DNA of 64,000 nt from Sporisorium sorghi (lineage: Eukaryota > Basidiomycota > Ustilaginomycetes > Ustilaginales > Ustilaginaceae), in the NCBI GenBank assembly GCA_023212695.1, contig JALCCG010000058.1:32950-96949 (forward strand). The letters are read 5' to 3'. Shown in pieces: positions 1-8,953 of this stretch. Every line of letters starts with the position of its first letter. Within the stretch, counting starts at the first letter, position 1. The position numbers were made by a program, and so were the translations under genes. The notes beneath the pieces were generated by a model that was given only the letters and a program-made list of their open reading frames with translations, did no database searches and had not been told where the DNA came from.

Positions 1-911
1 CGCACCTGCACGCGTACTTCACGCCTGCGCGCCTGGAAAAGCGCACGCAGCCGCACCTCGACCTGCTGCGCCAGCAGCACATCGCCGACGGCCTCATCGA
101 CGCACGTACGGGGTTCGAGATCAAACCGGAGCCCACGGAGGACGACCTCAAGCGCGAAGCCGAGGAGGCGGAGCGCGAGAAGAAGCAGCACACGCTGCTG
201 ACTACCGAGGAGAAGAAGGCGAACCACATTGCGTCGGAGCAGAAGCGTCGGGCGAATATTCGCAAGGGTTACGAGTTGCTGTGCGATATCGTGCCGAGTT
301 TGCGCGAGGCGCTGGAGCGGGAGGCTGGGAGCAAGCGGAGGGAGGATAGTGGGTCGGAGGGGGAGGAGGAGGCGGATGGGAAGCGCGGGACGCCGGGCAA
401 GCGCAAGAAGGCTGCAGCGGGGGGGAAGAAGGGCGAGACTGATGGAGGAGGGGGGATTGAGATCGACGGCGAGAAGATCGACGGGCGTGCTGGGCCAAGG
501 TCGGAAGCGGTGGTGCTCATGAAGAGCCTCGACCACATGGGTGCACTTGTGGAGCAGTATAGAGGCCTACTGGGTCGGCGGAATAGGGCGCGACTGGCCG
601 TGGCGAGGAAGTTCGGCTGGAGCGGACTGGCGAACCAGCCGGTGCCCGATATCGACCGGCTGATGGCGATCAAGGTGCAGGAGTGGTGGGCTTCGCATGT
701 GGATGGCGAGGAGGAGGAGGAGGATGAGGAGATGCGGTTTGCGCGGGGGGCGAGTGGGGACCAGAATGGGCTGGCGGAGGAGGGGGAAGGTGCGGATGAG
801 GAGGAGGAGGCGAGTGAGAGCAAGAAGAAAAAGTCCCCCGCCAAGGCGGGCAAGAAAGGCGCAGGGCGGAAGAAGAAGAGCGTCGAGGCAGACGACGGGA
901 TGCACGACTAA
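1..911 (+). CDS. bHLH transcription factor, C-terminal part (5' end outside window)
   Basis: The frame is open from base 3 to a TAA at 909-911, so the true start lies left of the window. A basic region with a H-x3-E-x2-RR pattern (HIASEQKRR, about 225-251) runs into helix 1 (GYELLCDIVPSL). Helix 2 (SEAVVLMKSLDHMGALVEQ) follows only from about 501. The H/E/R pattern is that of E-box (CACGTG-type) binding bHLH proteins, and the sequence resembles the fungal Ino4/Mlx-like group, so nuclear DNA binding as a dimer is expected. The loop between the helices is about 65 residues, acidic and Lys/Gly rich, far longer than usual. The tail is Glu-rich, then Lys-rich (KKKKSPAKAGKK), which could act as a nuclear localisation signal. 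The target genes cannot be inferred from this piece. Confidence 0.8.
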   Translation, partial: HLHAYFTPARLEKRTQPHLDLLRQQHIADGLIDARTGFEIKPEPTEDDLKREAEEAEREKKQHTLLTTEEKKANHIASEQKRRANIRKGYELLCDIVPSLREALEREAGSKRREDSGSEGEEEADGKRGTPGKRKKAAAGGKKGETDGGGGIEIDGEKIDGRAGPRSEAVVLMKSLDHMGALVEQYRGLLGRRNRARLAVARKFGWSGLANQPVPDIDRLMAIKVQEWWASHVDGEEEEEDEEMRFARGASGDQNGLAEEGEGADEEEEASESKKKKSPAKAGKKGAGRKKKSVEADDGMHD

Positions 912-970
912 GGAAAAAAAGAGGACATCTGTTGTACAACACGCTACTAATACACTGTTACGCTTCAAAG

Positions 971-2281
971 CTACTCCTGTGCTTCTGAATCGACCTGGGC
1001 GTTGAAGCGCTGTACGATCTGGTCGACGGACATTGCGCCTGCGTTGTCTGTGGAGGAAGACTTGGCAAACTCAACCAGGTCCTTGGGAACCATGTTGCTG
1101 CTATAAGTTGCGCCTGTGCCGCCTGCGCTCTGCATGCGTCTGTCGTCGAGGATGCGCAGTGTTACGTCTGTTTCTGTCCACCCTTCCTCCTCCTGCTTCG
1201 CTTCTACCGTGTTGAGGTGCAGCCGGAGCACGCCCTCCTCCACCTCCCTCTCCCCACTCGGCCGTAGCGACTTCTCCCGGACATGCAGCTCCTCCAACTC
1301 GTCGAACCCGAACAGCAGCGGATCGGTACGCGGCAGCCACGCATTCACGTCGACCAGCCACACCCGCCCCAGATCCTTGGTGAGGTACACGTCCAAGACG
1401 TAATCGGCCAGCGGCCACCTCTTTTCGGGGAGGATGACGTCGGACCAAAAGTCCCAGATGGCGGCGCGGATGCGCGCTTGGAGGTGCGGAGATTGGAGGT
1501 GCTCGTAGAACGTCACGTCGCGCTGGCTTATGGCGATGAGCTGGTGCGAGCGAACGAAGCACCGGAACTCGTAGGATTTGTTCAGTGCGAACCAGTGTTT
1601 GAGCACGAGCTGGGGGCGGATACGCGCCGGTGGGCTGGACGGGGTGTCCGAGGTCGAAGATCGAGTTTCAGAAGTTATTGTGGTAGTGGTGGTGGAGGGG
1701 GAGGGGGAGAGGAGGGAGATCTGCTCCAGGTCACGCCCGACAAACTCGCTGCTCTTGAGTAAAAGGTACACGTCTTCCGGGTGCAAGCACTGCAGGCTGT
1801 TGCCCGGCAGCATGAAGCCCGCGTCCAACGGTGCGCTCCAGTTGAGCTTCGGGAATACGGGTGCGCCTGAGTACTTTGCGATGATGGTACGGATCGCTGC
1901 GTCGAGTGCATCCAGCCTTACCACCTCTGCTTCCTCCTCCTCCTCCTCCTCCTCATCCTCCTCGTCCCTCTTTCCTTCACCTTCACCCTCTCCCTCATCC
2001 TCTCCTTCCGAAACGTCGCTGTCTGTAGCAGCAGCGGCAGTGGTGGACGGCCCACTCCCCTCAGGCAGCACAAACGTATCGCTCTCCAACCAGTCGAGCA
2101 GCTGCGGCTGCACCGAGTCGATGTCGATCACGCTCGATTTGGGAGCATGTTTGCGAAAAAGAGGGTACCATACGCCGTACTGCGTCCAGTAGAGTGCGTC
2201 GTGGGGTGACGTTAGGTGGTCCGGTTGTGGTAGCGGTGGTGACGGTAATGATGATGATGGAGTGATTGGTGGGCTGGACAT
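971..2281 (-). CDS. CDC123: Cdc123 family eIF2 assembly factor (D123)
   Basis: Encodes 436 aa from the ATG at 2281. An in-frame upstream ATG at 2389 would add 36 Pro/Thr-rich residues and overlap the opposite gene's leader, so the shorter start is preferred. The D123 core is recognisable: a Trp/Tyr-rich N-terminal block ([14 protein letters not shown]), an acidic insert, [13 protein letters not shown], then [18 protein letters not shown] and [17 protein letters not shown], which correspond to the ATP-grasp-like fold. In yeast and humans Cdc123 binds eIF2-gamma in the cytoplasm and promotes assembly of the eIF2 complex. Two low-complexity segments (Glu/Gly around residue 100, Ser/Thr around 205) interrupt the conserved blocks, which is common in smut proteins. 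The gene is divergent from CBP20 with under 200 bp between starts, so a shared promoter is likely. Confidence 0.88.
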   Translation of the reverse strand: MSSPPITPSSSLPSPPLPQPDHLTSPHDALYWTQYGVWYPLFRKHAPKSSVIDIDSVQPQLLDWLESDTFVLPEGSGPSTTAAAATDSDVSEGEDEGEGEGEGKRDEEDEEEEEEEEAEVVRLDALDAAIRTIIAKYSGAPVFPKLNWSAPLDAGFMLPGNSLQCLHPEDVYLLLKSSEFVGRDLEQISLLSPSPSTTTTTITSETRSSTSDTPSSPPARIRPQLVLKHWFALNKSYEFRCFVRSHQLIAISQRDVTFYEHLQSPHLQARIRAAIWDFWSDVILPEKRWPLADYVLDVYLTKDLGRVWLVDVNAWLPRTDPLLFGFDELEELHVREKSLRPSGEREVEEGVLRLHLNTVEAKQEEEGWTETDVTLRILDDRRMQSAGGTGATYSSNMVPKDLVEFAKSSSTDNAGAMSVDQIVQRFNAQVDSEAQE

Positions 2282-2474
2282 GGTTGTGGTGGTACGAAGA
2301 GGAGGAGGAGGAGGAAGGGTTTGGGTGTGGAGGAAATCTTCCCAACTTTTTTTCGTTCGTTTCTCGGAAGTCGGGTCAATCGTCAACAAAGCGAAGAGCG
2401 CAAGACCATCAACGAAATGCCTTCGCGAACTAACTCACCACCACCACAACCAACCGACCACGCAACGCCTCGCA

Positions 2475-3355
2475 ATGTCGCACATCCTGGAACCCCTCGA
2501 CGCACCTTCCTCGTACCGCGACTCGCGCTCGCACAGCAGCAAGCACGAGCAGCAACAAGCCCTCCGCCTAACCTCAACCCTCTACCTCGGCAACCTCTCA
2601 TTCTACACCACCGAGGAGCAGATCTACGAAGTGTTCGGGCGCATCGCCTCCGTCTCCTCCGGCGGCGGCATCAAGCGTATCATCATGGGCCTGGATCGCA
2701 ACACGAAAACTCCGTGCGGATTTGCGTTCGTTGAGTTCTACACACACGCCGAGGCGGTCGACTGCATGCGCTACGTCTCCGGCACCAAGGTGGACGAGCG
2801 CGTGATTCGATGTGATCTGGACCCCGGGTATAAGGAAGGCAGGCAGTACGGGAGGGGTAGGAGCGGTGGGCAGGTGAGAGACGAGTATAGGCAGGAGTAC
2901 GATGCGGGTAGAGGCGGGTGGGGACATAACAGGCTGAGGGAGGAGGAGGAGAGGAAGAGGATGGAGGCCGAGCAGGCGAGGAGGGTGGAGAGGGAGCAGC
3001 TGTACCAGGAGGCTACGGTGGGCATGGACGCGGGCGGTGGTGGAATGGTGCCGGAGGGCGCGGAGCATTTGTACAGCGAGCTTGAGGCGGATGCGAGGGG
3101 GCATGCGGGTAATGGGCAGGCGGATGGGTGGGATACGCAGGAGCTGCCGAGAGCGGCGAAGCGGGAGAGGAGTTACGACGATGACGAGGATCAGGAGCTG
3201 TATGGCAAGAGCGAAAAGGTACAGTTCACCGTCGTGGGGAAAGTTTCGTTTTGAGTACGGCTTACTGACACACATCTTTCATTTCTTCTTGCGTCTGGTG
3301 GTTCAAACAGAATCCGAGGTTCAGAGACGATGACGATCAGGACGCCGACGTCTAA
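2475..3355 (+). CDS. CBC2: Nuclear cap-binding protein subunit 2 (CBP20), two exons
   Basis: Exon 1 is 2475-3218 and exon 2 is 3311-3355, giving 262 aa. The intron (3219-3310, 92 bp) starts GTACAG, has a CTGAC branch-like site and ends ACAG; splicing in phase 0 replaces a 12-residue read-through tail with [14 protein letters not shown] and a TAA. The protein carries one RRM: RNP2 is [10 protein letters not shown] and RNP1 is CGFAFVEFY, with the aromatic residues that stack on m7G-capped RNA in CBP20. An N-terminal helix ([10 protein letters not shown] context) and the C-terminal RG/GRG stretch ([13 protein letters not shown]) also fit. With CBP80 it forms the nuclear cap-binding complex for splicing and export. 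The region after residue 150 is a long charged extension absent from the compact human protein. Confidence 0.92.
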
Positions 3356-3487
3356 CCTGCCCTTTAGCTCGTCGCATCTTCACACAAAACCCGTGTCACA
3401 GTCTCACCCAATTCGTCTTGTAGCAATGCACACGCTGGTCACGTTCTTGCCATTCATCAGCTGCCAGTCTCGGCACAGCAACCACTT

Positions 3488-4906
3488 TTACCTCCTCCTC
3501 GCCGCCACCTCCTCCAAAATCGGCTTGATCCGCGCCAGCGCAATCATAATCGCCTCCTCCGTCCTGACCGTCCTCGACCCCTGATTCTCGACCACATTAA
3601 CCCAGGCATCAAACAGATCTTTCGCCGTATGCCTATCCAGCTTGATCCCCGTATCCTGCTCCACAGCCAACTCCAAGCCGCTGAGGCCGCCAAAGACGAC
3701 CAGAGCGTGCTCGAACTCCTCCGCCAGCGGCTGGACCGTCTCGCCCGAGGGGAGGGCGACGGGCGTCTTGTTCGCGGTAGCCAGCGCGAGGTCTGTGAGC
3801 GGTACGCCGCGCTCGCTCGTGCCTATCACCAGATCGTACCCATCGGGGCTGAAGGGGCAGCTGGTGAGCACGCCGGACAGCGACCCGGCCAGGCGCACGC
3901 TGTAGCCCCAGTACCAGCCCAGCCGCTCGACGGGTTCGCGTGGGGAGACCACCTCGCCGCGATCGTACTGCGTCGAAGGCATGCGCACCGTCACGCGCGT
4001 GCCCGGCTCGACGTGCGCTGCAGCCGGGAGCGCCGCTTCGATCGGGTCGCGCAGCCCGATGTTGACGTACACCACACTGTTGTTGCACTTGCGGCCCGCC
4101 CAGTGCGGCGCGTCCACAGTAACGCCCTCACGGTACTCGCTGTCGTCCTCGAAGCGCAGATGGTGCGCGCAGTCGAGCGGTGGCATCAGCCCCGCCAACC
4201 GCAAATCCCTGTGCATCGGGAACAACGCTTTACGTAAATACTGCGGCGTCTCGAGGTACTGCAACACCCTGGCCAGGTACGTATGCGGGTCAAAACCTTT
4301 CCCCCCTCCCTCCCCCTCCTCCGCTGCTTCCTGCTCCTCCCCGCCTTCGTTGAAGCGCCGCTTCGTCCCGCGGCTCTGCTGGTTGTGCCGGTGCTGGTAC
4401 AGATCGCCGCCCTCGCCCGCAGCGCGCACCTCGCCCTCGTCGAACACCACGATCTCGTCGACGTTGAAGATGGCGCAGGCTCGCGCAATGTGCGCCGCCA
4501 GCCGGCTTTGCAGTTCGGGAGATTGGGCGTTGAGGATGATGGAGCCCGGGATGGCGACGGAGACGGTGAACTTGCGCCCGCCTGTGGTGGTCGGGCGGGT
4601 GATGAATGACGGCTTGTGCGGGTTCACTGCGTTCAGGTTTGAGGTCGAGGCTGGGGGTTTTTTGGCTGGGGATGTGGGAGCAGTTGTAAGGGAAGGTCTG
4701 GATGGCGCTACTGGTGCGGAAGTGGCAGCAGTGGCGGTGGAGCTGGCGGGCTGCTCGTCGTCAGAAGACTCGTCCGCAGCGGCAGCATCGGTGGTTGTGG
4801 TGGTGGATTTGCTCTTGCGCGATCGTTTTCGGACGCGTTTGCGCGCGCTGCCACTGCCACCACCCGCGGCAGCAGCAGAGGTCGATGCTGTCGAGTCTGC
4901 GGCCAT
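3488..4906 (-). CDS. SPOUT-class RNA methyltransferase (C9orf114/SPOUT1 type)
   Basis: Encodes 472 aa from the ATG at 4906; an ORF extension to 5020 lacks a family match and is ignored. Residues 1-95 are basic and low complexity (RKRVRKRSRKSKS), a likely nuclear/nucleolar signal. The catalytic region follows: KFTVSVAIPGSIILNAQSPELQ, a DPHTYLARVLQYLETPQYLRKALFP block, then AGLMPPLDCAHHL with FREGVT-like EYREGVTVD, and a C-terminal ALVVFGGLSGLELAV that fits the knotted SAM-binding region of the SPOUT superfamily (DUF171). An insert of about 35 residues rich in Glu/Gly sits before DPHTYLARV. Human SPOUT1 is an RNA methyltransferase linked to centromere function; the substrate here is unknown. 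It is convergent with CBP20, about 130 bp apart. Confidence 0.85.
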   Translation of the reverse strand: MAADSTASTSAAAAGGGSGSARKRVRKRSRKSKSTTTTTDAAAADESSDDEQPASSTATAATSAPVAPSRPSLTTAPTSPAKKPPASTSNLNAVNPHKPSFITRPTTTGGRKFTVSVAIPGSIILNAQSPELQSRLAAHIARACAIFNVDEIVVFDEGEVRAAGEGGDLYQHRHNQQSRGTKRRFNEGGEEQEAAEEGEGGGKGFDPHTYLARVLQYLETPQYLRKALFPMHRDLRLAGLMPPLDCAHHLRFEDDSEYREGVTVDAPHWAGRKCNNSVVYVNIGLRDPIEAALPAAAHVEPGTRVTVRMPSTQYDRGEVVSPREPVERLGWYWGYSVRLAGSLSGVLTSCPFSPDGYDLVIGTSERGVPLTDLALATANKTPVALPSGETVQPLAEEFEHALVVFGGLSGLELAVEQDTGIKLDRHTAKDLFDAWVNVVENQGSRTVRTEEAIMIALARIKPILEEVAARRR

Positions 4907-5209
4907 CTTTGAGTCCCAAGTAGAGATGCTTCGAATCGGACTGAGATGTAGAGGAAGAAGAAAGTGTGTGGAGAAGAAACAGAAGCGCCTTGGTTGAATT
5001 TTTCCTTTCCCTTGAAGCACTTTTTTGAGTCCGATTTCCGAAGACTCATTCGAGCCTCTTTCGCATCACCCAGCTTGACCCTCTCAACACTTACTCGTGG
5101 CAGTGGCAGAGCATGGCATTGTAATCCTTTGATTCGCTTTATACCTGCGATTCCGTAGCTGTCTTGAGCTCAAAATGCAAAGCAGCCTAATTTACTGTAC
5201 ACACTGCGA
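4907..5209. other. Intergenic region between the SPOUT gene start and the Per1 gene end
   Basis: About 300 bp holding the promoter and leader of the SPOUT methyltransferase (transcribed leftwards) and the 3' end of the Per1 gene. I see no further gene or repeat in it. Confidence 0.6.
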
Positions 5210-6997
5210 CTACCAGTTCTTCGCCTTGCCTGCACCGCTGCTACCACTGGCCCCAACAGCATCGCGATCCGTCAACGACGTCGACCCAAACCCAATACTC
5301 GTACTTGTCGCTGCGCCACTCGCACCCGCTTGCTGCTGCTCCATCTCCAGCCCCAACCCACTAGCGCCATTCAAGCCCGCGCTTGCCCCCGCACTCCCAT
5401 TGACACCGCCATTTCTCCCACTAAACCCAGCCTTGTTGGCCAGCTCGTTGAGCTTGCTCGTCAACGCGTTCAACTCGATGTTCTGCGCCAGGCTCGCCGC
5501 TCTCCCTTTGAGTTTTTCGCTGAGCTGCTCCAATGTCGACGCGAGCTCTCCACCTTGAACGCCGACCGAGCGATCCGAGAGCCACCAGCCAGTGCTCACG
5601 CATTCCTGCGCATCGTTAACGAGCCAGTCGTACCACATCTTGGTAATCGGCACCGTCGCCAGATGCCACAGCGCATGCGCATCGAGAATACGCAGCACCG
5701 GCGGGAAGTCGAGCAGCTCCAACAGCACCGACGCCGACATCAACCCCAAAATCAGCTGCAGTCGACGACGCTGCCTCGGATGCGTGCTGGGTGGCCCGAT
5801 GTTCGTCGAGACCGGCACGGGCGGTGTCGCCGCGCCATTCCCAAGCGGCGTGGGCGTCGAGAGCGCCGAGAGCGACGGCTTGGCTGCGCGCATCGCCGCG
5901 CGAGAGTAGGCCGTACGGTCCACCAGCGGATTCGAGGGGAACGTCGTCGGTCGCACCGAGTACGCCAGCCACAGCAACGTGTGGATCAAGCCGACCACCA
6001 CATTGGCCGTCATGTTGTACGCATAGTCGAACCGCCCAATGCTGAGGTAGAGCACATGCAGCGCCAGTGCACCCATGCAGACTCTCCTGAAGAGTACAAA
6101 TCTGTCGCTGCCCGGAGCGATCCTGAACAGCCGAGCCGCACTGAAGAAGAAGGCGGACATGATGACGGAGCCCGCGCTAAAATAGTCGAGCTTCTCGGTC
6201 CAGTTCTTGTCCCTGGTGTGGAAGACAGCGGACCACAGCCACGCATTCATGCTGATGAGCGTATGCACAATGTAGACCAGCTTCAACGGAAACGCATCCG
6301 GCAGCTGCTTGCGCATCATGAACAGCGCATTCCAGTGCACTTTAAAGTTGAGCAGACTGAAAAGCACCGACAGCGGCTCCTGCGCACCCAGGAAGCGGAT
6401 AAACACCCACTTGCCGTGAAACTGAACCATCTGCTTCTGCACGGGACGCAGCGCCGACATCTGCGTATCGATGATGGCGCGGATGCGCTCTGCTTTGGCC
6501 GAGGCCGAGATGGGCTGCGACTGGGCGAGCTGCTCGACCTCGAGGCGTGCATCGTGCTGGATCTTGTGCACGCGTTCTGCGGCGTCGTTGGTGATGCGGT
6601 GGGTGCAGTGGTACTTGCAGTCGTCTTCGCACGTCCAGCGTGTGAGGCGGAGGATGAAGGGCAGACGATGCGCAAACATGGTGCCGTCGTCGACATTGTC
6701 GCGGCAGACGTCGGCGGTGCACGAGTTGACGCAGAGGTGGTACTCGGGCGAACGGTCGCCTTCGGATGCTGAAGCTGTGGATGCGAAGAGGAGGGTGGCG
6801 AGGAGGGCTAGGAGTAGTAGGGATATTGCTGAGAAGCGGGAGGCTCTAGAACGCTGAGAAGATGGCCTCCTCTGTCTGCGCTGTTGCTTGGAAGTGGATG
6901 CCAAGGATGCGTCGGCTTGTATCGGTGATGACGAGACGCGTCTTGGTGATGATTCTGGAAGCATGGTCGGTCGTGATGGACCTGCGGCCGCTTGCAT
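5210..6997 (-). CDS. PER1: Per1/PGAP3-like GPI-anchor remodelling protein
   Basis: Encodes 595 aa; a second in-frame ATG at 6964 is an alternative start. A basic N-terminus is followed by a hydrophobic segment (residues about 56-76) ending ASASEG, a signal peptide or anchor. The luminal Cys-rich domain has the family pattern (CVNSCTADVCRDN, then RLTRWTCEDDCKYHC). Further family blocks are QFHGKWVFIRFLGAQEPLSV, FHTRDKNWTEKLDYF and HALWHLATVPITKMWYDWL, with His and Asp residues conserved in the CREST superfamily, and about seven membrane segments. Per1/PGAP3 removes the sn-2 acyl chain of GPI lipids in the ER/Golgi so that anchors can be remodelled. The C-terminal 110 residues (Gly/Ala/Ser rich, after WWLSDRSVG) extend beyond the usual length. 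Confidence 0.92.
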   Translation of the reverse strand: MQAAAGPSRPTMLPESSPRRVSSSPIQADASLASTSKQQRRQRRPSSQRSRASRFSAISLLLLALLATLLFASTASASEGDRSPEYHLCVNSCTADVCRDNVDDGTMFAHRLPFILRLTRWTCEDDCKYHCTHRITNDAAERVHKIQHDARLEVEQLAQSQPISASAKAERIRAIIDTQMSALRPVQKQMVQFHGKWVFIRFLGAQEPLSVLFSLLNFKVHWNALFMMRKQLPDAFPLKLVYIVHTLISMNAWLWSAVFHTRDKNWTEKLDYFSAGSVIMSAFFFSAARLFRIAPGSDRFVLFRRVCMGALALHVLYLSIGRFDYAYNMTANVVVGLIHTLLWLAYSVRPTTFPSNPLVDRTAYSRAAMRAAKPSLSALSTPTPLGNGAATPPVPVSTNIGPPSTHPRQRRRLQLILGLMSASVLLELLDFPPVLRILDAHALWHLATVPITKMWYDWLVNDAQECVSTGWWLSDRSVGVQGGELASTLEQLSEKLKGRAASLAQNIELNALTSKLNELANKAGFSGRNGGVNGSAGASAGLNGASGLGLEMEQQQAGASGAATSTSIGFGSTSLTDRDAVGASGSSGAGKAKNW

Positions 6998-7734
6998 TGT
7001 GTAGCCCTCGTGAGCAAGTTGTGATGGGAGAGATGGTGTGTAAGGAACAGAGAGTGAATGCTGAGTTGCGCAGTCGTCGGTCGTCGCTGTTGGCTTTCGG
7101 AAACCGCGAGCCTCTTGGTGCTCTATGACTCGTGCGGATGAAAGAGTGTCGGTCGATCCGAATGAAGAGTATCGCTCGATCCGAATGAAGAGTATCGCTC
7201 GATCCGAAGAGTCGGTAGATGCGATGAGTCAACGTTGGTGTGACTGTTGATGGTTGCGAAGAAGCAGAGATGTGTTCGTCGAAAAAGGCTTTGTGATTTC
7301 AACTGATTTTCCACGAGAAGGAGAAGCTTTTCCGTCGTGTGTGTGTTTTTTGGCTTGGCTTGATCGAAGGACTCTTCTCTCGCTGCAGAGCTGTCCCGCA
7401 TTGGCTCTCTCTCCGCGTTCGACATCCAAAATAGCAGCCACGAGCAGCAAAGCACAGACACCGGTGGAGGTTCTGTAAAGGGTCCGTGCAGTCACAACGC
7501 AAAGCGTCCTTCTTTGATTCATACGAGCTTTCTTCATCATCGTCCTCTTCATTCCATCGCATTGATAAACGACACAGCCATCTCGCACAAGTGACGCAGC
7601 ACCAACTTCTGATCTCATCTCATCACACCATCATTCACACGACCCCGCAACACGAACGACCGCTCAACCGCGCTCATCTCCTCATCATCTCCTCCTCTTC
7701 CACCCACGTTCCCAACCGACCATCCTCACCCACA
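6998..7734. other. Divergent intergenic region (Per1 / unknown 194-aa gene)
   Basis: About 740 bp between two divergent starts, presumably carrying both promoters. It holds a 23-bp tandem repeat (7155-7208) and, next to the right-hand gene, a C/A/T-rich leader. Short ORFs here have no recognisable features. Confidence 0.6.
7155..7208. repeat. 23-bp tandem repeat, 2.3 copies
   Basis: The unit beginning GATCCGAATGAAGAG occurs perfectly at 7155-7177 and 7178-7200, with a partial third copy at 7201-7208. Degenerate half-units flank it (GATGAAAGAGTGTCGGTC at about 7136; GATCCGAAGAGTCGG at 7201). It lies in the divergent promoter region of Per1 and the neighbouring gene. Confidence 0.85.
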
Positions 7735-8319
7735 ATGTCGTCCACCAACCACCCTTCCGCAGGCCCATCCTCCATCCACCCCGGCATCGCATCCAGCGCC
7801 ACATCGACCTCCAAAAACCAGCTCTACGCGCTCGCCTCGCGCGTGCCACTCATCAAGTCGCCCTCCGTCTCGCTCCCGCCACCCGTCAAGCTCCCGCCGG
7901 ATCTGCACCCTCTCCCCACCGACATTGCGGCGTACTTTGTCTATCCGTTCAGCCTCGAGTCGTATGTGCTGGATCCGAACATGCCCAGCTCCGCGACGGT
8001 GGACCAGTTGTTGGCCAAGCACCAGCAGTATTTGGAGAGTAGGCAAAGGCAGAAGGAGGAGCAGCACAGAGAGATGCTGAGGAGGGTCGCGCCGGGGTGG
8101 CAGGGCGATGTGCTGCTGCCTACCACTAGTGGGGGTGGTGGTGGGGTCGGGGCGGGGGATAAGGAGGCAGCGGTGGCAGCGGGCGCAGGGGCTGGGGCAG
8201 GGACAGGGGAACCGCAGCAGCAGGAGAGGACTCCGTTGGACGACCTCGCCGACCACCTCGCTCAGCTTGACGCTCTGAGTGCGGCTGGGGCACCAGCTGC
8301 CTCGCATCCCTACCAGTAG
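7735..8319 (+). CDS. Conserved-looking protein of unknown function, 194 aa
   Basis: The ATG at 7735 is preceded by CCACA, the start context typical of this window; the frame is open upstream to 7486 but that part is low complexity and rich in Ser/His, so it is treated as leader. Residues about 35-85 form the only well-structured block, with a hydrophobic centre (IAAYFVYPFSLESYVLD) followed by a predicted helix rich in Gln, Arg and Glu (QQYLESRQRQKEEQ) that may form a coiled coil and ends RRVAPGWQ. The C-terminal half is a Gly/Ala spacer and a short amphipathic end (LDDLADHLAQLDAL). No signal peptide or membrane segment is seen. I do not recognise the family. Confidence 0.65.
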   Translation: MSSTNHPSAGPSSIHPGIASSATSTSKNQLYALASRVPLIKSPSVSLPPPVKLPPDLHPLPTDIAAYFVYPFSLESYVLDPNMPSSATVDQLLAKHQQYLESRQRQKEEQHREMLRRVAPGWQGDVLLPTTSGGGGGVGAGDKEAAVAAGAGAGAGTGEPQQQERTPLDDLADHLAQLDALSAAGAPAASHPYQ

Positions 8320-8540
8320 TGCGAATTGCACCAATCGCTCGCCTGGAAGCCCAACGTCGAGGTCACCTCTTCCGCGTTGCACTGCAGTCAACTTAGCATC
8401 AATATACCCTCTTTCACATCATCCACTCGCTTCCTTTCCACATTCCACACGCCCCCTCATCGAGTGAACCGTCCAAAGGCATGTCGTCTGAGCCCATCTC
8501 AACCCCAGTTCAAGCTCGTCATCCGATAGCTCGGTGAGCT

Positions 8541-8625
<85 letters not shown>

Positions 8626-8953
8626 AATTTTCTGCGGAGAGTTGAAATTCATTTTGTTCTGGAACCACCGATACGACTTTTTCGTCTTCCCCACCATACC
8701 CTCGACGCACTGTTGTCCTCAAGTACCGCAACGGGCTCGCACGCCACATTGAACCACCAGTCTCACCGGCGGTGACTACGCAGCTGTCTCAAGCCTGAGC
8801 TGTCGAGCTCCTGGCTGATGCGCTCACACGACAGCTAAACGACTGGCAACTGACGGGTCGATACATCTATCCAGCGCTGCCTGCAACGGCACCGTTTGCC
8901 CCTCAATTTCGACCGAGCTCTGCCCCATACCCAGGTTGTAGTCATCTGCCAAC
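8320..8953. other. Intergenic region with possible truncated first exon and an 80-bp A-run
   Basis: Besides the 3' and 5' flanks of its neighbours this region holds a C/T-rich stretch (8405-8460) leading to an ATG at 8481, an 18-codon reading frame and a consensus donor (GTGAGC at 8534) only 9 bases before a long A-run (8543-8622). Beyond the run I see no continuation of that gene, only the leader of the arrestin gene. Confidence 0.5.
8543..8622. repeat. Poly-A homopolymer (A42-G-A37)
   Basis: A nearly pure A tract of 80 bp with a single G at 8585. It is far longer than the other A/T runs near genes, apart from those at 31937, 34720 and 63881. Confidence 0.95.
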
